64,000 nt of DNA from CBDANW01 sp965197825 (GCA_965197825.1 CBDANW010000002.1:1922001-1986000); one strand, 5' to 3'; shown: positions 1 through 11,077, counted from the first letter of the stretch. Made by a program: numbers and translations. The notes: generated by a model from the letters alone, not told the origin.

Positions 1-280
1 GACGACCACCGAAGCTCAGCTCTCCGTTCGTGCTCCCACAGTGGTTATGAGTTCGCTCCTTCTCGTGCTTGCCCTTGAGCCCCGCGATCTCCTCGGCGTC
101 CTCTCTGAGCAGTAGGTGCAGAGCTGTCAGTCCTTGCTCGTACACCCATTCCGTCAGATCCGCCTTCGTGGCCGCGATCCCAGCTATCATCGGTAGCAGT
201 ATCTGACCGACTTGGCCAACTACCTTGCCCGTAGGCGAGTGCGTTTGCTTTCTTACTGGCTTCTTCGATTTCCTAGGCAT
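1..280 (-). CDS. IS256-like (mutator-type) transposase, N-terminal part, runs off the window
   Basis: An open frame starts at an ATG at 278-280 on the minus strand and continues past base 1. About 93 residues are visible. They include MPRKSKKPVRKQ at the start, then LTEWVYEQGLTALHLLL and LKGKHEKERTHNH followed by a CGSTNGELSFGGR stretch. This resembles the N-terminal segment of IS256/mutator transposases just before the first beta-strand region (family knowledge). The catalytic DDE residues would lie outside the window. It differs from the complete IS256 transposase at 7.4-8.7 kb, so it represents a different element. Its position just upstream of the rRNA promoter suggests an insertion at the edge of the rrn operon. 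Confidence 0.65.
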   Translation of the reverse strand, partial: MPRKSKKPVRKQTHSPTGKVVGQVGQILLPMIAGIAATKADLTEWVYEQGLTALHLLLREDAEEIAGLKGKHEKERTHNHCGSTNGELSFGGR

Positions 281-419
281 TGGTGGCTCCTTGTCCCCCT
301 CTGGAGACGGTTTATTGGCAGACCTATTCTTAGGCCGGCCAAAGAGCCGCCGCTACCCCAAATTCAACATCCGGCGGGACATCCCCGCCAGCCCCCGCAC
401 CCGCGTTTGAGGTGGCCCG

Positions 420-551
420 GTGAAATGTCCTGAATGTGGCCACGCGAATCCCGATGACGTCAGTACCCCGGAATCGGGCTATCCTGCTCATCTGACGCGA
501 TTTTCGCTTGACAAGCGTCTTCACATCCATTACTCTGCAAAATTACCCTAA
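420..551 (+). pseudogene. Possible zinc-ribbon N-terminal remnant (43 codons)
   Basis: A GTG-started frame reads VKCPECGHANPDD and then unrelated residues up to a TAA. The start matches the N-terminal zinc ribbon found on many cyclase and kinase proteins (CPxCGxxNPDD), but the second CxxC pair is absent. The rRNA promoter lies inside the downstream part, so this is best read as a gene start cut off by rearrangement. The stretch 281-419 shows no gene. Confidence 0.25.
508..536 (+). promoter_or_regulatory. Putative rRNA operon promoter
   Basis: A perfect TTGACA at 508-513 is followed after exactly 17 bp by TACTCT at 531-536. It lies about 180 bp ahead of the 16S gene and upstream of the boxA-like and processing-stem sequences, as expected for an rrn promoter. 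The -10 hexamer matches the consensus at only 3 of 6 positions. Confidence 0.5.
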
Positions 552-558
552 GCGGGGT

Positions 559-588
559 CTGTTCTTTGAAAACTAGATAGAGTGAGAC
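559..588 (+). other. rrn leader: boxA-like motif and left arm of the 16S processing stem
   Basis: The sequence around 559-570 (TGTTCTTTGAAA) resembles the boxA antitermination element. Bases 569-588 are the exact 20-base reverse complement of 2337-2356 beyond the 16S 3' end. They would form the long stem cut by RNase III that releases pre-16S rRNA. Confidence 0.75.
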
Positions 589-718
589 CAGCCAAGCGTG
601 TATTTCCAAAACAAGTAACACTTCGAAAGGCTAGAACAAGCTTTCGGAGTTAGCGAGTTTCGGGCTCACTTTGCCGAGGCTTCGGCCGGGGTAGGGAGAA
701 TCTGAAGCAAGTTTTAAC

Positions 719-2276
<1,558 letters not shown>

Positions 2277-2336
2277 GGAGTACCCGAGTATTCCTTCGGG
2301 GATGCTCAGACTTCTAGGTCGATCTCGTTTGGCGAA

Positions 2337-2356
2337 GTCTCACTCTATCTAGTTTT
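2337..2356 (+). other. Right arm of the 16S processing stem
   Basis: These 20 bases are the perfect reverse complement of 569-588. Together the two arms flank 16S rRNA and form the precursor stem. Confidence 0.8.
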
Positions 2357-2456
2357 GAGCGAACAATACTCCCGGGGCCCCGGCGATTGGCTTAGGCCCA
2401 CCAAAGCCCGAGGGTTTGAGTTATAGGGAACCGTCGGAATCCGGGGATTCTTTGAT

Positions 2457-2535
<79 letters not shown>

Positions 2536-2602
2536 GTTCTTTTTGGACGTGCGGGGCGAGCCGCGACGAAGCCGATAGTGCTTTCGGGGCGTGGGCGAAG
2601 TC

Positions 2603-2678
2603 GGGGAATTAGCTCAGCTGGGAGAGCGCCTGCTTTGCACGCAGGAGGTCACCGGTTCGATCCCGGTATTCTCCACCA
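2603..2678 (+). tRNA. tRNA-Ala (UGC)
   Basis: The acceptor GGGGAAT (2603-2609) pairs with ATTCTCC (2668-2674, with one G-U). The anticodon TGC is at 2636-2638, the T-arm GGTTCGATCC is present and CCA is encoded at 2676-2678. It is the second spacer tRNA of the rrn operon. Confidence 0.96.
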
Positions 2679-2740
2679 AGTTCGAGGTGGAAACTGAGGC
2701 GTTCTGGAAGAGGAACGATTCAGTTTCCAGCTCGAACTTG
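2677..2740 (+). other. Spacer hairpin directly after tRNA-Ala
   Basis: Arms 2677-2697 and 2720-2740 are complementary at 20 of 21 positions, with a loop of 22 nt. The stem begins inside the tRNA CCA end, so it probably marks a processing site in the 16S-23S transcript. A second boxA-like motif (GCTCTTTGACAA) follows at 2781-2792. Confidence 0.7.
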
Positions 2741-3431
2741 CCCGCCATAGCCTCTGGCGAAGGCGGGCAGGTAAGAACTGGCTCTTTGACAACTGAATAT
2801 CTGGCACACCTCGCCGAAATCGTTCGCGCGATGGAGGCGGGGGCATTAGGTGCTACATCACTGCGCAGTGCGGCGATAGACCGTGAATCTGCTTTTAGCA
2901 AATTCTAAGGTCAAGCTACTAAGGGCGTACGGTGGATGCCTTGGCGCAGAGAGGCGATGAAGGACGTGGTAGGCTGCGATAAGCCTCGGTAAGCCGCGAG
3001 CAGGCTTTGACCCGAGGATTTCCGAATGGGGAAACCCGATGGAGGTAATGCTCCATCATCCGTTGCTGAATACATAGGTGGCGGAAGCGAACTCGGGGAA
3101 GTGAACCATCTCAGTACCCGAAGGAAAAGAAAGCAACCGCGATTCCCCAAGTAGCGGCGAGCGAACGGGGAACAGCCTAAACCGACATGATGTCAAGCCC
3201 GTGAGCGTTGTCATGGCGGTGTTGCGGGATTCGGCCAGGCCCAGTTACGGATGGGCCAGGGAGTTACCAATCGGTGCGTTAACCGAACGGCATGGAAAGG
3301 CCGGCGATACAGAGTGAAAGCCTCGTAAGTGAAAACGCTGCCGACTCCCGGCTGAATTCCCAAGTACCACGGGACACGAGGAATCCTGTGGGAATCTGGG
3401 GGGACCATCCTCCAAGGCTAAACACTACTCT

Positions 3432-3473
<42 letters not shown>

Positions 3474-3564
3474 AACCTCTGTTAGAGGAGTGAAATAGTA
3501 CCTGAAACCGTATGTCTACAAGCAGTGGAAGGGCGTTTACTCGAGCTTCGGCTCTTGTGTGCCC

Positions 3565-3598
<34 letters not shown>

Positions 3599-4053
3599 TG
3601 TTCTCTGTGGCGAGGTTAAGCTTCAAAGCGAGCCGTAGCGAAAGCGAGTCTGAAATGGGCGCTTAGTCGCAGGGAGCAGACGCGAAGCGAGGCGATCTAC
3701 CCTTGGCCAGGGTGAAACACGGGTAACACCGTGTGGAGGCCCGAACCGGTGTTGGTTGAAAACAACTCGGATGAGCTGAGGGTAGGGGTGAAAGGCTAAT
3801 CAAGCCTCGTGATAGCCCGTTCTCCTCGAAATAGCTTTAGGGCTAGCCTCGTGGGATCGGTCTCGGCGGTAGAGCACTGGATGGACTAGGGACCCTACCA
3901 GGTTACTGAATCCAACCAAACTTCGAATGCCGAGAACCGCACCACGGGAGTCAGACTGTGGGGGCTAAGCCTCATAGTCGAAAGGGAAACAGCCCAGACC
4001 GCCAGCTAAGGTCCCAAAATGCAAGCTAAGTGGGAAAGGATCTGGAGACGCTT

Positions 4054-4121
<68 letters not shown>

Positions 4122-4793
4122 GGCTCCGGGCCGACAATGTAACGGGGCTCAAGCTTGCTACCGAAGCTGCGGATCTCGATTCACCCTCGGGTGGGTCGGG
4201 GTGGTAGAGGAGCGTTCCATACGGGTTGAAGCCAGACCGCGAGGACTGGTGGACAGTATGGAAGTGACCCTGCCGGCATAAGTAGCGATAATCCAGGTGA
4301 GAACCCTGGACGCCGAAAGCCTAAGGTTTCCTGAGGAAGGTCAGTCCTCTCAGGGTTAGTCGGTTCCTAAGGTGAGGCCGAAAGGCGTAGCCGATGGACA
4401 GCAGGTCAATATTCCTGCACCGCCTAAAAGGCGTTTGAGCAATGGGGTGACGCAGAAAGATAGGTCTACGCGCGACTGGACGTGCGCGGCCGTGGTCATA
4501 GGTGGGGGCCCAGGCAAATCCGGGTTCCATTAACACCGAGGGTCGCGGGGAAGTGCGTCTTCGGACAAACCAACTGACTGAATCTACGCTGCCAAGAAAA
4601 ACCTCTAGTGAGTCTTTTGGGCGACCGTACCGTAAACCGACACAGGTGGGCGAGGAGAGAATCCACAGGCGCAAGTGAGAACCCTCGTTTAGGAACTCGG
4701 CAAATTAACCCCGTAACTTCGGGAGAAGGGGTGCCTCGTTAGGGTGAAGGGACTTGCTTCTGGAGCCCGAGGAGGTCGCAGAGAAATGGCCCA

Positions 4794-4825
<32 letters not shown>

Positions 4826-4854
4826 AAAGTCAAAAACGACGTATAGGGTCTGAC

Positions 4855-4891
<37 letters not shown>

Positions 4892-4914
4892 CTTGGGGTA
4901 ACCTGAGCGAAGCC

Positions 4915-4965
<51 letters not shown>

Positions 4966-5592
4966 TAGGAAACGCTAGCCTTAGTAAAACTGAACCATAT
5001 GCGGGAAACTCCTCCACAGCCGCTCGGTACTCGTTGGGTTGACGCCCAGCAGTAAAAATCCGACGGACATGGGGACAATCCGCAGGGAAGGCCCAATCTG
5101 TATTGGGAACCCTCAGAGACTTTACGTTCGGGACCGGCCGATGAAGCTAGACGCAGAATGGATTACAGGGTTCGTGGACGGTGAAGGTTGTTTCTTCGTA
5201 GGAATCAATAAGCACTCGGAGATGACAGCCGGTTATCAGGTGCTTCCTGAATTCACTGTCGTACAGCACGAACGCGATGTGCAACTGCTACATGCGCTCA
5301 AGAAGTACTTCGGTTGTGGCGTGGTCAGAACAAACCACGGCGACCGGATGGCTTATCGGGTGCGTGGGAAAAATCACCTCTTGGAGCGTATCGTTCCATT
5401 CTTTGTCAAGCACCCACTGAAGTCGAAGAAGCGCCTTGACTTCCAGAAGTTCAGGCGAGCGCTTCTTATGATGGAAGCGGGCGATCACCTGAAGCCCGAA
5501 GGCGTAGAGAAGATTCGACGCTTGGCGGCTCAGATGAATCGAGGCCAGTCAAGATAAAGTCCGGCCTTATTGGAAACAGTAAGGGGAAACCG
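4966..5592 (+). mobile_element. Group I intron in 23S rRNA at E. coli position 1931, with homing endonuclease ORF
   Basis: The intron splits CTAAGGT (4959-4965) from AGCGAAATTCC (5593 onward), which are contiguous in all 23S genes. The 5' exon ends in U and the intron ends in G (5592), the group I rule. The exon CTAAGGT pairs with the internal guide GCCTTAG at 4978-4984, leaving the required U-G at the splice site, so P1 is directly visible. A GAGACTTTACG (about 5114) and GATAAAGTCCG (5553 onward) pair could form P7. The endonuclease ORF lies between these strands. Counting from helix 69 places the site at 1931, where a LAGLIDADG intron of Thermotoga is known (from memory). Confidence 0.92.
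5141..5557 (+). CDS. LAGLIDADG homing endonuclease of the first 23S intron
   Basis: A protein of about 138 residues if translation starts at ATG 5141; the frame is open further upstream, but that part overlaps the intron core. The single LAGLIDADG motif WITGFVDGEGCFF is near the N-terminus (about residues 6-18), so the enzyme should act as a homodimer like I-CreI. Later segments such as LLHALKKYFGCG and YRVRGKNHLLERIVPFF are typical of the family. It would cut intron-less 23S genes at the 1931 site and drive spread of the intron. The stop codon overlaps the putative 3' strand of P7, so coding and ribozyme functions are packed together. Confidence 0.93.
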   Translation: MKLDAEWITGFVDGEGCFFVGINKHSEMTAGYQVLPEFTVVQHERDVQLLHALKKYFGCGVVRTNHGDRMAYRVRGKNHLLERIVPFFVKHPLKSKKRLDFQKFRRALLMMEAGDHLKPEGVEKIRRLAAQMNRGQSR

Positions 5593-5612
5593 AGCGAAAT
5601 TCCTTGTCGGGT

Positions 5613-5926
5613 AAGTAACATTGCCCCGGCCGGGAGTGATCCCGACCAGCAAACCGGCTCAAATCGGTGAAGCCCTACCGACGCTGCAGGGCGTCGCGGG
5701 TAATACCGAGGGTAAGATCGCCAATTTGGCGTTCCCCGTAACGACTCAGGGGGTGAGACCCCTGGATGGATTTCGTCATATTATTACTATGATGATTTCC
5801 ATAACACGCCGGCCCTGGTACTTGCTTTCCCAAAGCAAGCGGAAGTATTCCGGCAGCGAGATACTCAGCTCGCTGACGACCAGGTGAAGGTATAGTCTAC
5901 GCCACGAGAAATCGTGGAATCACGTG
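5613..5926 (+). mobile_element. Second group I intron in 23S rRNA, at position 1951, without ORF
   Basis: A 314-nt insertion separates TTGTCGGGT (ending 5612) from AAGTTCCGACC (5927 onward), which are contiguous in other 23S genes. Choosing the break after U1951 makes the exon end in U and the intron end in G (5926). GGGT of the exon can pair with GCCC at 5623-5626, again with U-G at the splice site. AAGGTATAGTCT at about 5887-5898 resembles the 3' strand of P7. No reading frame of meaningful size is present. The exon between the two introns is only 20 nt. Coxiella has an ORF-less intron at this same site (from memory). Confidence 0.88.
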
Positions 5927-6026
5927 AAGTTCCGACCTGCACGAATGGCGCAACGATCTGGGTGCTGTCTCGACGAGGGGCACTGCGAATTTGTAGTACC
6001 GGTGAAGATGCCGGTTACCCGCGACA

Positions 6027-6057
<31 letters not shown>

Positions 6058-6207
6058 CCCTAGCAGTGAATTTTGGTGCGTTGTGCGCAGCATAGGTGGG
6101 AGGCTTTGAACCTAGGGCTCTGGCCTTGGGGGAGCCACCGGTGAGATACCACCCTCATCGTTCCGAAGTTCTAACCTGGGCCCGTTATCCGGGTCGGGGA
6201 CACTGTT

Positions 6208-6243
<36 letters not shown>

Positions 6244-6393
6244 CTGTAACGGAGGCGCCCGAAGGTGCGCTCAGGCTGATTGGAAACCAGCCGTAGAGTG
6301 TAAAGGCACAAGCGCGCTTGACTGCGAGACCTACAAGTCGAGCAGGTGGGAAACCAGGGCTTAGTGATCCGGCGGTCCCGTATGGAAGGGCCG

Positions 6394-6432
<39 letters not shown>

Positions 6433-6462
6433 TATCTGGTCCAAGAGTTCACATCGACGACC

Positions 6463-6496
<34 letters not shown>

Positions 6497-6513
6497 CGGA
6501 GCTGTAGCAGGTT

Positions 6514-6545
<32 letters not shown>

Positions 6546-6710
6546 TACGTGAGCTGGGTTTAGAACGTCGTGAGACAGTTCGGTCCCTATCTGTCGTGGG
6601 CGCAGGAGATTTGAGGGGAGCTGACCTTAGTACGAGAGGACCGGGTTGGACGAACCTCTGATTTACGAGCTGTTCCGCCAGGAGCATCGCTCGGTAGTTA
6701 CGTTCGGACG

Positions 6711-6743
<33 letters not shown>

Positions 6744-7012
6744 CACCCCAAGATGAGATCTCCCGGACCGTAAGGTTCCTAAAGGCCCCTGGTAGACCAC
6801 CAGGTTGATAGGCCCGAAGTGTAAGGCGCGTAAACGCTTCAGCTGACGGGTACTAATCGGCCGTGCGGCTTGACCTTAGAATTTACTAAGGGCAGGATCG
6901 GTCTTCGCACTGTGTAAGGACGTAGTTACTTAATGTTCGCCCGTTAGGCGGACCCGCCTTCGCCACTCATACACTTAAGTGGCTTCGGCGGGTAGGCCAG
7001 ATATTCAAGTTT

Positions 7013-7128
7013 CCCGGCGACTCTAGCGGAGGGGCCACACCCGTTCCCATTCCGAACACGGCAGTTAAGCCCTCCAGCGCCGATGGTACTGCAGGGGCAG
7101 CTCTGTGGGAGAGTAGGTCGTTGCCGGG
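7013..7128 (+). rRNA. rrf: 5S ribosomal RNA
   Basis: CCCGGCGAC at the start pairs with GTTGCCGGG at the end. The internal CCCATTCCGAACACGG block and GAGAGTAGGTC are the standard 5S signatures. It lies shortly after 23S and is followed by the operon terminator. Confidence 0.96.
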
Positions 7129-7140
7129 TTAAATCTAAAA

Positions 7141-7176
7141 GGCCCGGTTCACCGAAAGGTGGACCGGGCCTTTTTT
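7141..7176 (+). terminator. Rho-independent terminator of the rRNA operon
   Basis: A 13-bp stem, GGCCCGGTTCACC (7141-7153) with GGTGGACCGGGCC (7158-7170), contains one G-U pair, a GAAA tetraloop and a T6 tract at 7171-7176. It sits 12 nt after 5S rRNA. Confidence 0.95.
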
Positions 7177-7360
7177 CGTGGGTGCGCCAGGCATGGCGCG
7201 CGCCAGCTTCCATATTGCGTTTTCTTCCTCCGCATGGGACAATCCTAGGAGTACATTAATCCCAATTATCTTACCTGGCGGCGAACTGGATGGACGTGGG
7301 ATCGACTACTGGGCGTGGCCGTATGGACCGACACAACAAAGAGGCGAAGCCGGTGAAACG

Positions 7361-8759
7361 AGGTCAAGTCTTAATTTTCCTGTCAAATCTCCGTACGGTT
7401 CCCCGCGCTCGGTTAAGCTGCTGATTCCTCCGACGTGCCTTGCGGGAGAAGCTCGTTGCGAAGCTCCTCGACTTTCCTAGCGGCGAAGACATCCATCCTC
7501 ACGCCGCGCCATTTGTTTGCGACGGCCAAGAGCACAGCGAACGAGAGTTTCATCGCGGCCTCCTCGGTGAAGAAGTGAGGAATGACCTTTGTGCGACGTT
7601 TGTGCTCTCCGAACGTGCGCTCAAGTAGATTCGACGTGCGAAGCCTTTTGTGATGCGCCGCAGGAAGGCGTAGCGCCTGAAGACACGCTTCGAGGGTCTC
7701 TTCCATGCACTTCATCGCGCTCGGGAATCGTTGACGGTACCGAGCGATCACCTCCCGACCCTTCTTCAGCCCTTGCTCGTAGCTGTTCGCATGGAACGAC
7801 TCAAGGATGGCCGCCTTGAGTTCGTCGCGCACTTCCTTCGGAGCCTTGCCCAGGATGTTCTCGAGGCGGTGCTTCTGGCAACGTTGCTTGAGGCTTCGAG
7901 GGAAGACCTCTGCGATCGCTTTGAGCACTCCAGGATTCCCGTCCGTCACGATGAGCAACGGCTCCCTCATTCCTCGGGCCACTATCTCCTGCAAGAACCC
8001 CTTCCAGTTCTCGTAGGATTCTCGGTTGCCGACACCGATATGAAGAAGAACTCGCGTCCCATCAGCGCGATAGCCGGTCGCAACGAGGATGGGCTCTTTT
8101 CTCTCCGCTCCTTGGTGGTAGCGCAGGTACGTGCCGTCGAGCTCGAGATACAACAGCTTCTCGTTCGAGAGATCCCGTTTTCGAAACGCCTCGAAATCCT
8201 CCGACAGACACCGTGTGACCCGGCTCACCACCGACTTCGAGACACCCGTGCCGCTCAGCACGTCCGCGAACGTCGCCTCAATGTCACGCGTCGACATCCC
8301 GTGGACGTACATCCGCGCGATCAGTTCATCGAGTTTCTCGGTCCGGCTCACGTAGGCGTCGAGAATCTTTGACTGAAACACCTTCTCTGTTTCTCGTACC
8401 TGCGGCACTTGCACCGTTACCGCTCCCTCGCCCGTGAGGACCCGATGCGACTCATACCCGTTGCGTCGTCCCTTCTCCTTCGTCGTTGCCGGAGCGTTCT
8501 CATAGTAGTTTCGACCCAACGCCTCCGTCACCTCGCGCTCCAACGCATATTGAAGCATCATCTGAGCTCCCGACCGGACGATCTCCGAGAGATTCATCTC
8601 CCCAAATACCAGTTGTTCCTCGAACTGCTTGAGCAATCGCTGACTCGGTAGTACCTTTCCCATGATGTATGGTTCTCCTTTTCTGTCCCCATGACGGGGA
8701 CGGGTTTGAGCTTGGGGAACCATACATCGTTTTTCTTTGACAGGAATCTTAAGACATCA
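7361..8759 (-). mobile_element. Complete IS256-family insertion sequence
   Basis: The terminal inverted repeats are visible: GTCTTAA, two bases, then TTCCTGTCAAA at 7368-7387, matched on the minus strand near 8735-8755 at 18 of 20 positions. Both ends also carry GGTTCCCC further in. The element is about 1.4 kb and encodes one transposase. No direct target duplication is seen. The flanks match positions about 258 bp apart in copy B, so the insertion was accompanied or followed by a deletion. Confidence 0.85.
7413..8663 (-). CDS. IS256-family transposase
   Basis: A 416-residue protein counted from ATG 8663, which has AGGAGA about 10 nt upstream; a longer frame exists but lacks such a site. The DDE triad typical of the family can be placed at D176 (LYLELDGTYL), D241 (LLIVTDGNPG) and E348 (TSNLLERTFGEHKRR). 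The N-terminal part contains VTEALGRNYYE and KGRRNGYESHRVLTG, as in other IS256 proteins. Length and motifs indicate an intact, potentially active enzyme acting on its own inverted repeats. Confidence 0.95.
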   Translation of the reverse strand: MGKVLPSQRLLKQFEEQLVFGEMNLSEIVRSGAQMMLQYALEREVTEALGRNYYENAPATTKEKGRRNGYESHRVLTGEGAVTVQVPQVRETEKVFQSKILDAYVSRTEKLDELIARMYVHGMSTRDIEATFADVLSGTGVSKSVVSRVTRCLSEDFEAFRKRDLSNEKLLYLELDGTYLRYHQGAERKEPILVATGYRADGTRVLLHIGVGNRESYENWKGFLQEIVARGMREPLLIVTDGNPGVLKAIAEVFPRSLKQRCQKHRLENILGKAPKEVRDELKAAILESFHANSYEQGLKKGREVIARYRQRFPSAMKCMEETLEACLQALRLPAAHHKRLRTSNLLERTFGEHKRRTKVIPHFFTEEAAMKLSFAVLLAVANKWRGVRMDVFAARKVEELRNELLPQGTSEESAA

Positions 8760-10035
8760 CCGTAATGGGGCCAAGGACTACACAGGCGCCAAACGGGAGA
8801 CGGTGAGCCATGGCGAAGTGAAAGCGGGCGGCCCATACCCCGAGCCTCTGTGCCAAGGCAAGCTCTATGACACCCAAGCTCCGAGAAAGGATGTGGAACT
8901 GAAAGCTCAGTCCCCGATCCAGGCGACGGTATACGAACGCCAGATGCTGCGATGCGCAGGTTGCCAGAAGACGTTCACCGCGCCGCTTCCGCCTCAGGCT
9001 GGAGCAAGCAAGTACCATCCGAGTGTGGATGCGGTCGTTTCGGTATTGCGCTACGCCATGGGCATGCCTCATCACCGCCTGGCGCAGTGGCAGAAGTGGG
9101 CGGGGGCCTCCACGCAGTTCGAACGCGCCGAAGCAATGGCCAACGCCGTGTTGCCGGTTTTTCGCCACATGGAAACACTCGCCGCGAACCGGCCTCTGGT
9201 TCACAGTGACGACACCGGAGTTCGGATTCTCACATTGATGGCGGAGAACGAGACTTTAGCTCAAGGCGAGCGAACGGGCATCTTCACCACGGGCATTGTT
9301 GCCCGTGGCTTGGACAAAACGCTTGCTCCGATCGTTCTGTACGCGAGCGGACGACGTCATGCGGGCGAGAACATGGACCAGCTGTTGAATCAGCGCACGG
9401 TCCAGGCAAGCAAGGTCATCCATATGGCCGACGCCTCTTCGATGGCGCCGCGTTCACCGCTGCGGATCACTGCCAAGTGTATGGTGCATGCACGCCGCTA
9501 CTTCATCGAAGCCGAGCCCGCCTTTCCTGAGCACTGTGACCGGGTGCTCGAGGACATCGCAGCCATCTACCGCAACGACGACACACGCGGCATGGACCCC
9601 GATGAGCGACTTGCCTATCACCAACAACACAGCCGGCCGATAATGGATGCGCTCTATAAGTGGATCGAAGAGCAGTTCCGCGAGCGTGTGGTTGAGCCCA
9701 ACAGCCGCCTCGGCAAAGCCTTTTCCTACGTCAAGAATCACTGGCAAGGGCTAACCCGGTTCCTCGAAGTGCCGGGTGTGCCCCTCGACAACAACGTTAG
9801 CGAACAGGAGCTGAAGCCCTCACAACGGCATCGTAAGAACTCACTGTTTTTCAGGACACAGGCTGGCGCCGATGTCGGCGACGTGCTCCTGAGCATGATC
9901 CGGACCTCGGTAAAAAACAGTATCGACCCGGTGCACTACCTGACGAACATCTCCATGCACGCCCAAGACGCTAGAGCCGCACCCGAGTCGTGGCTGCCTT
10001 GGAGCTATCAGGAAACGTTGAACAGGCTCAACTGA
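8737..10035 (+). CDS. tnpC: IS66-family transposase TnpC, copy A (N-terminus replaced by IS256 end)
   Basis: The frame includes the zinc-finger-like CQGKLYD and CAGCQKTF region, the catalytic HSDDTGVR motif, and the C-terminal LDNNVSEQELKPSQRHRKN and FFRTQAGADVGD segments of IS66 transposases. The N-terminal coiled region seen in copy B (from 36821) is gone: the frame now begins inside the IS256 right end (TTG 8737), or at GTG 8803 as for the downstream frame of copy B. It is almost identical to copy B, with one 3-nt indel (RNDDT versus RNDDDT) and few substitutions. Without its N-terminus it is probably inactive. Confidence 0.88.
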   Translation: MTGILRHHRNGAKDYTGAKRETVSHGEVKAGGPYPEPLCQGKLYDTQAPRKDVELKAQSPIQATVYERQMLRCAGCQKTFTAPLPPQAGASKYHPSVDAVVSVLRYAMGMPHHRLAQWQKWAGASTQFERAEAMANAVLPVFRHMETLAANRPLVHSDDTGVRILTLMAENETLAQGERTGIFTTGIVARGLDKTLAPIVLYASGRRHAGENMDQLLNQRTVQASKVIHMADASSMAPRSPLRITAKCMVHARRYFIEAEPAFPEHCDRVLEDIAAIYRNDDTRGMDPDERLAYHQQHSRPIMDALYKWIEEQFRERVVEPNSRLGKAFSYVKNHWQGLTRFLEVPGVPLDNNVSEQELKPSQRHRKNSLFFRTQAGADVGDVLLSMIRTSVKNSIDPVHYLTNISMHAQDARAAPESWLPWSYQETLNRLN

Positions 10036-10381
10036 CCCGACGCCACGCCTCCGCCATTCCCGCCTGCAACGGAAGTCCATTGTAGATTAGCACCGCCAAT
10101 TGCTCGGCGGGCAGCGCCGCAACTCCATCCGTGGTATGACGCGGCCACCACTGCAGACGGCCCTTCGAAAAACGCTTCTGAAATAACCAAAACCCCTGTC
10201 CGTCGTACACCAAAAATTTGAGCGCCGTGCCTGAACGATTACGAAAAACGAATAACGTGCCGAGGAACGGATCGAGCTGGAATTGTTGTCGGCACACGCA
10301 AGCCAAAGAATCGATACCCTTGCGGAAATCAACCGGCTCGCAAGCCACCAATACCTTCAGTTGAGGAACGATCTGGATCAT
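10028..10381 (-). CDS. tnpB: IS66 accessory protein TnpB, copy A
   Basis: 117 residues from ATG 10381 (MIQIVPQLKVLVACEPVDFR). The core VDFRKGIDSLACVC, DPFLGTLFVFRNRSG and LKFLVYDGQGFWLFQKR is diagnostic for IS66 Orf2/TnpB. Its stop overlaps the tnpC stop, so the two genes converge tail to tail. In classical IS66 elements tnpA, tnpB and tnpC point the same way, which makes this arrangement unusual. The element is identical in order at 38.3 kb. Confidence 0.93.
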   Translation of the reverse strand: MIQIVPQLKVLVACEPVDFRKGIDSLACVCRQQFQLDPFLGTLFVFRNRSGTALKFLVYDGQGFWLFQKRFSKGRLQWWPRHTTDGVAALPAEQLAVLIYNGLPLQAGMAEAWRRVS

Positions 10382-10519
10382 GTGTGAGTGCCGTTGCCGA
10401 GCGCGCCGACCACGAAGCGACAAACAGATTCGACCAGCTCATTCTCTCCCTCGCGATTCGACGTTACGACCGTCAGGCTCCCCGATGCGCTCTCTACCGT
10501 CAGACGGCACATCGTTCCT

Positions 10520-10918
10520 TCACCCTGAACCGAGTTCAGCGGAGGGCGTCATCATGCCGCCCGACAAGCCCATCCCATGCGCCAGCTCCACGAACGCAGT
10601 CCGACTCGGAGCTATCGCGCTCACCTGCTCCGTTCCACTCCGTCCAGGCTTCTTGCTCAGGGAGCCTACTCCAGAAACCCTTCGTTGTCCTCCCTTGAGA
10701 CGTTTGGCGCTCACAACCGCTCCATGAGTCTTTCGGACCTTCTTGAATCGCGCCGAATTCAAGCGGAGATGACGGCAGATCGCGCCCGGCGTATACCGAT
10801 CCAGCAGCCCCACCGCCGCATTCCACAACTCCTCCGGGATCAAACGTCCGTGTGGCTTCGACCTCCATGATTCGAACTGTTTCTCAACCTCTGAAAGTCC
10901 CGCTTTCCTCGAGCGCAT
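10520..10918 (-). CDS. tnpA: IS66 accessory protein TnpA-like, copy A
   Basis: 132 residues with a helix-turn-helix-like middle (IPEELWNAAVGLLDRYTPG, then ICRHLRLNSARFKKVRK) and a Gly/Ser-rich C-terminal end. It lies upstream of tnpB on the same strand, separated by about 138 bp, as tnpA does in IS66 elements. The family assignment rests on the HTH region and position. The same gene is present in copy B at 38788-39186 with one difference (Gly/Ser in YTPxAI). Confidence 0.75.
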   Translation of the reverse strand: MRSRKAGLSEVEKQFESWRSKPHGRLIPEELWNAAVGLLDRYTPGAICRHLRLNSARFKKVRKTHGAVVSAKRLKGGQRRVSGVGSLSKKPGRSGTEQVSAIAPSRTAFVELAHGMGLSGGMMTPSAELGSG

Positions 10919-11077
10919 CGATTTGACCTCCTTGATGGATCTCTGCGCTCAGATTACGGATCCCACCTAGCAAGGTTACGCATTGGTACCGCAAGGACAC
11001 GCTACTTGAACCGCCTCTGACGAAGGCGGGCTTTGTCGCGAAGCTTGCAGGCTGGCTCGCGAACCCTCAATCAGAGA

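Larger units (their letters stand above)
7272..11000. mobile_element. IS66-type element with DUF4338 remnant, copy A (left-truncated and interrupted)
   Basis: Bases 7272-7360 equal 36679-36767 of copy B, a piece of its DUF4338 gene. From about 8760 to 11000 the sequence is nearly identical to 37026-39268. Between them sits a complete IS256-family element, and about 258 bp present in copy B (36768-37025) are missing. The identity stops abruptly at 11000 (copy B 39268), which defines the right end. The gene order is tnpC on the plus strand, meeting tnpB and tnpA on the minus strand end to end. Confidence 0.85.
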
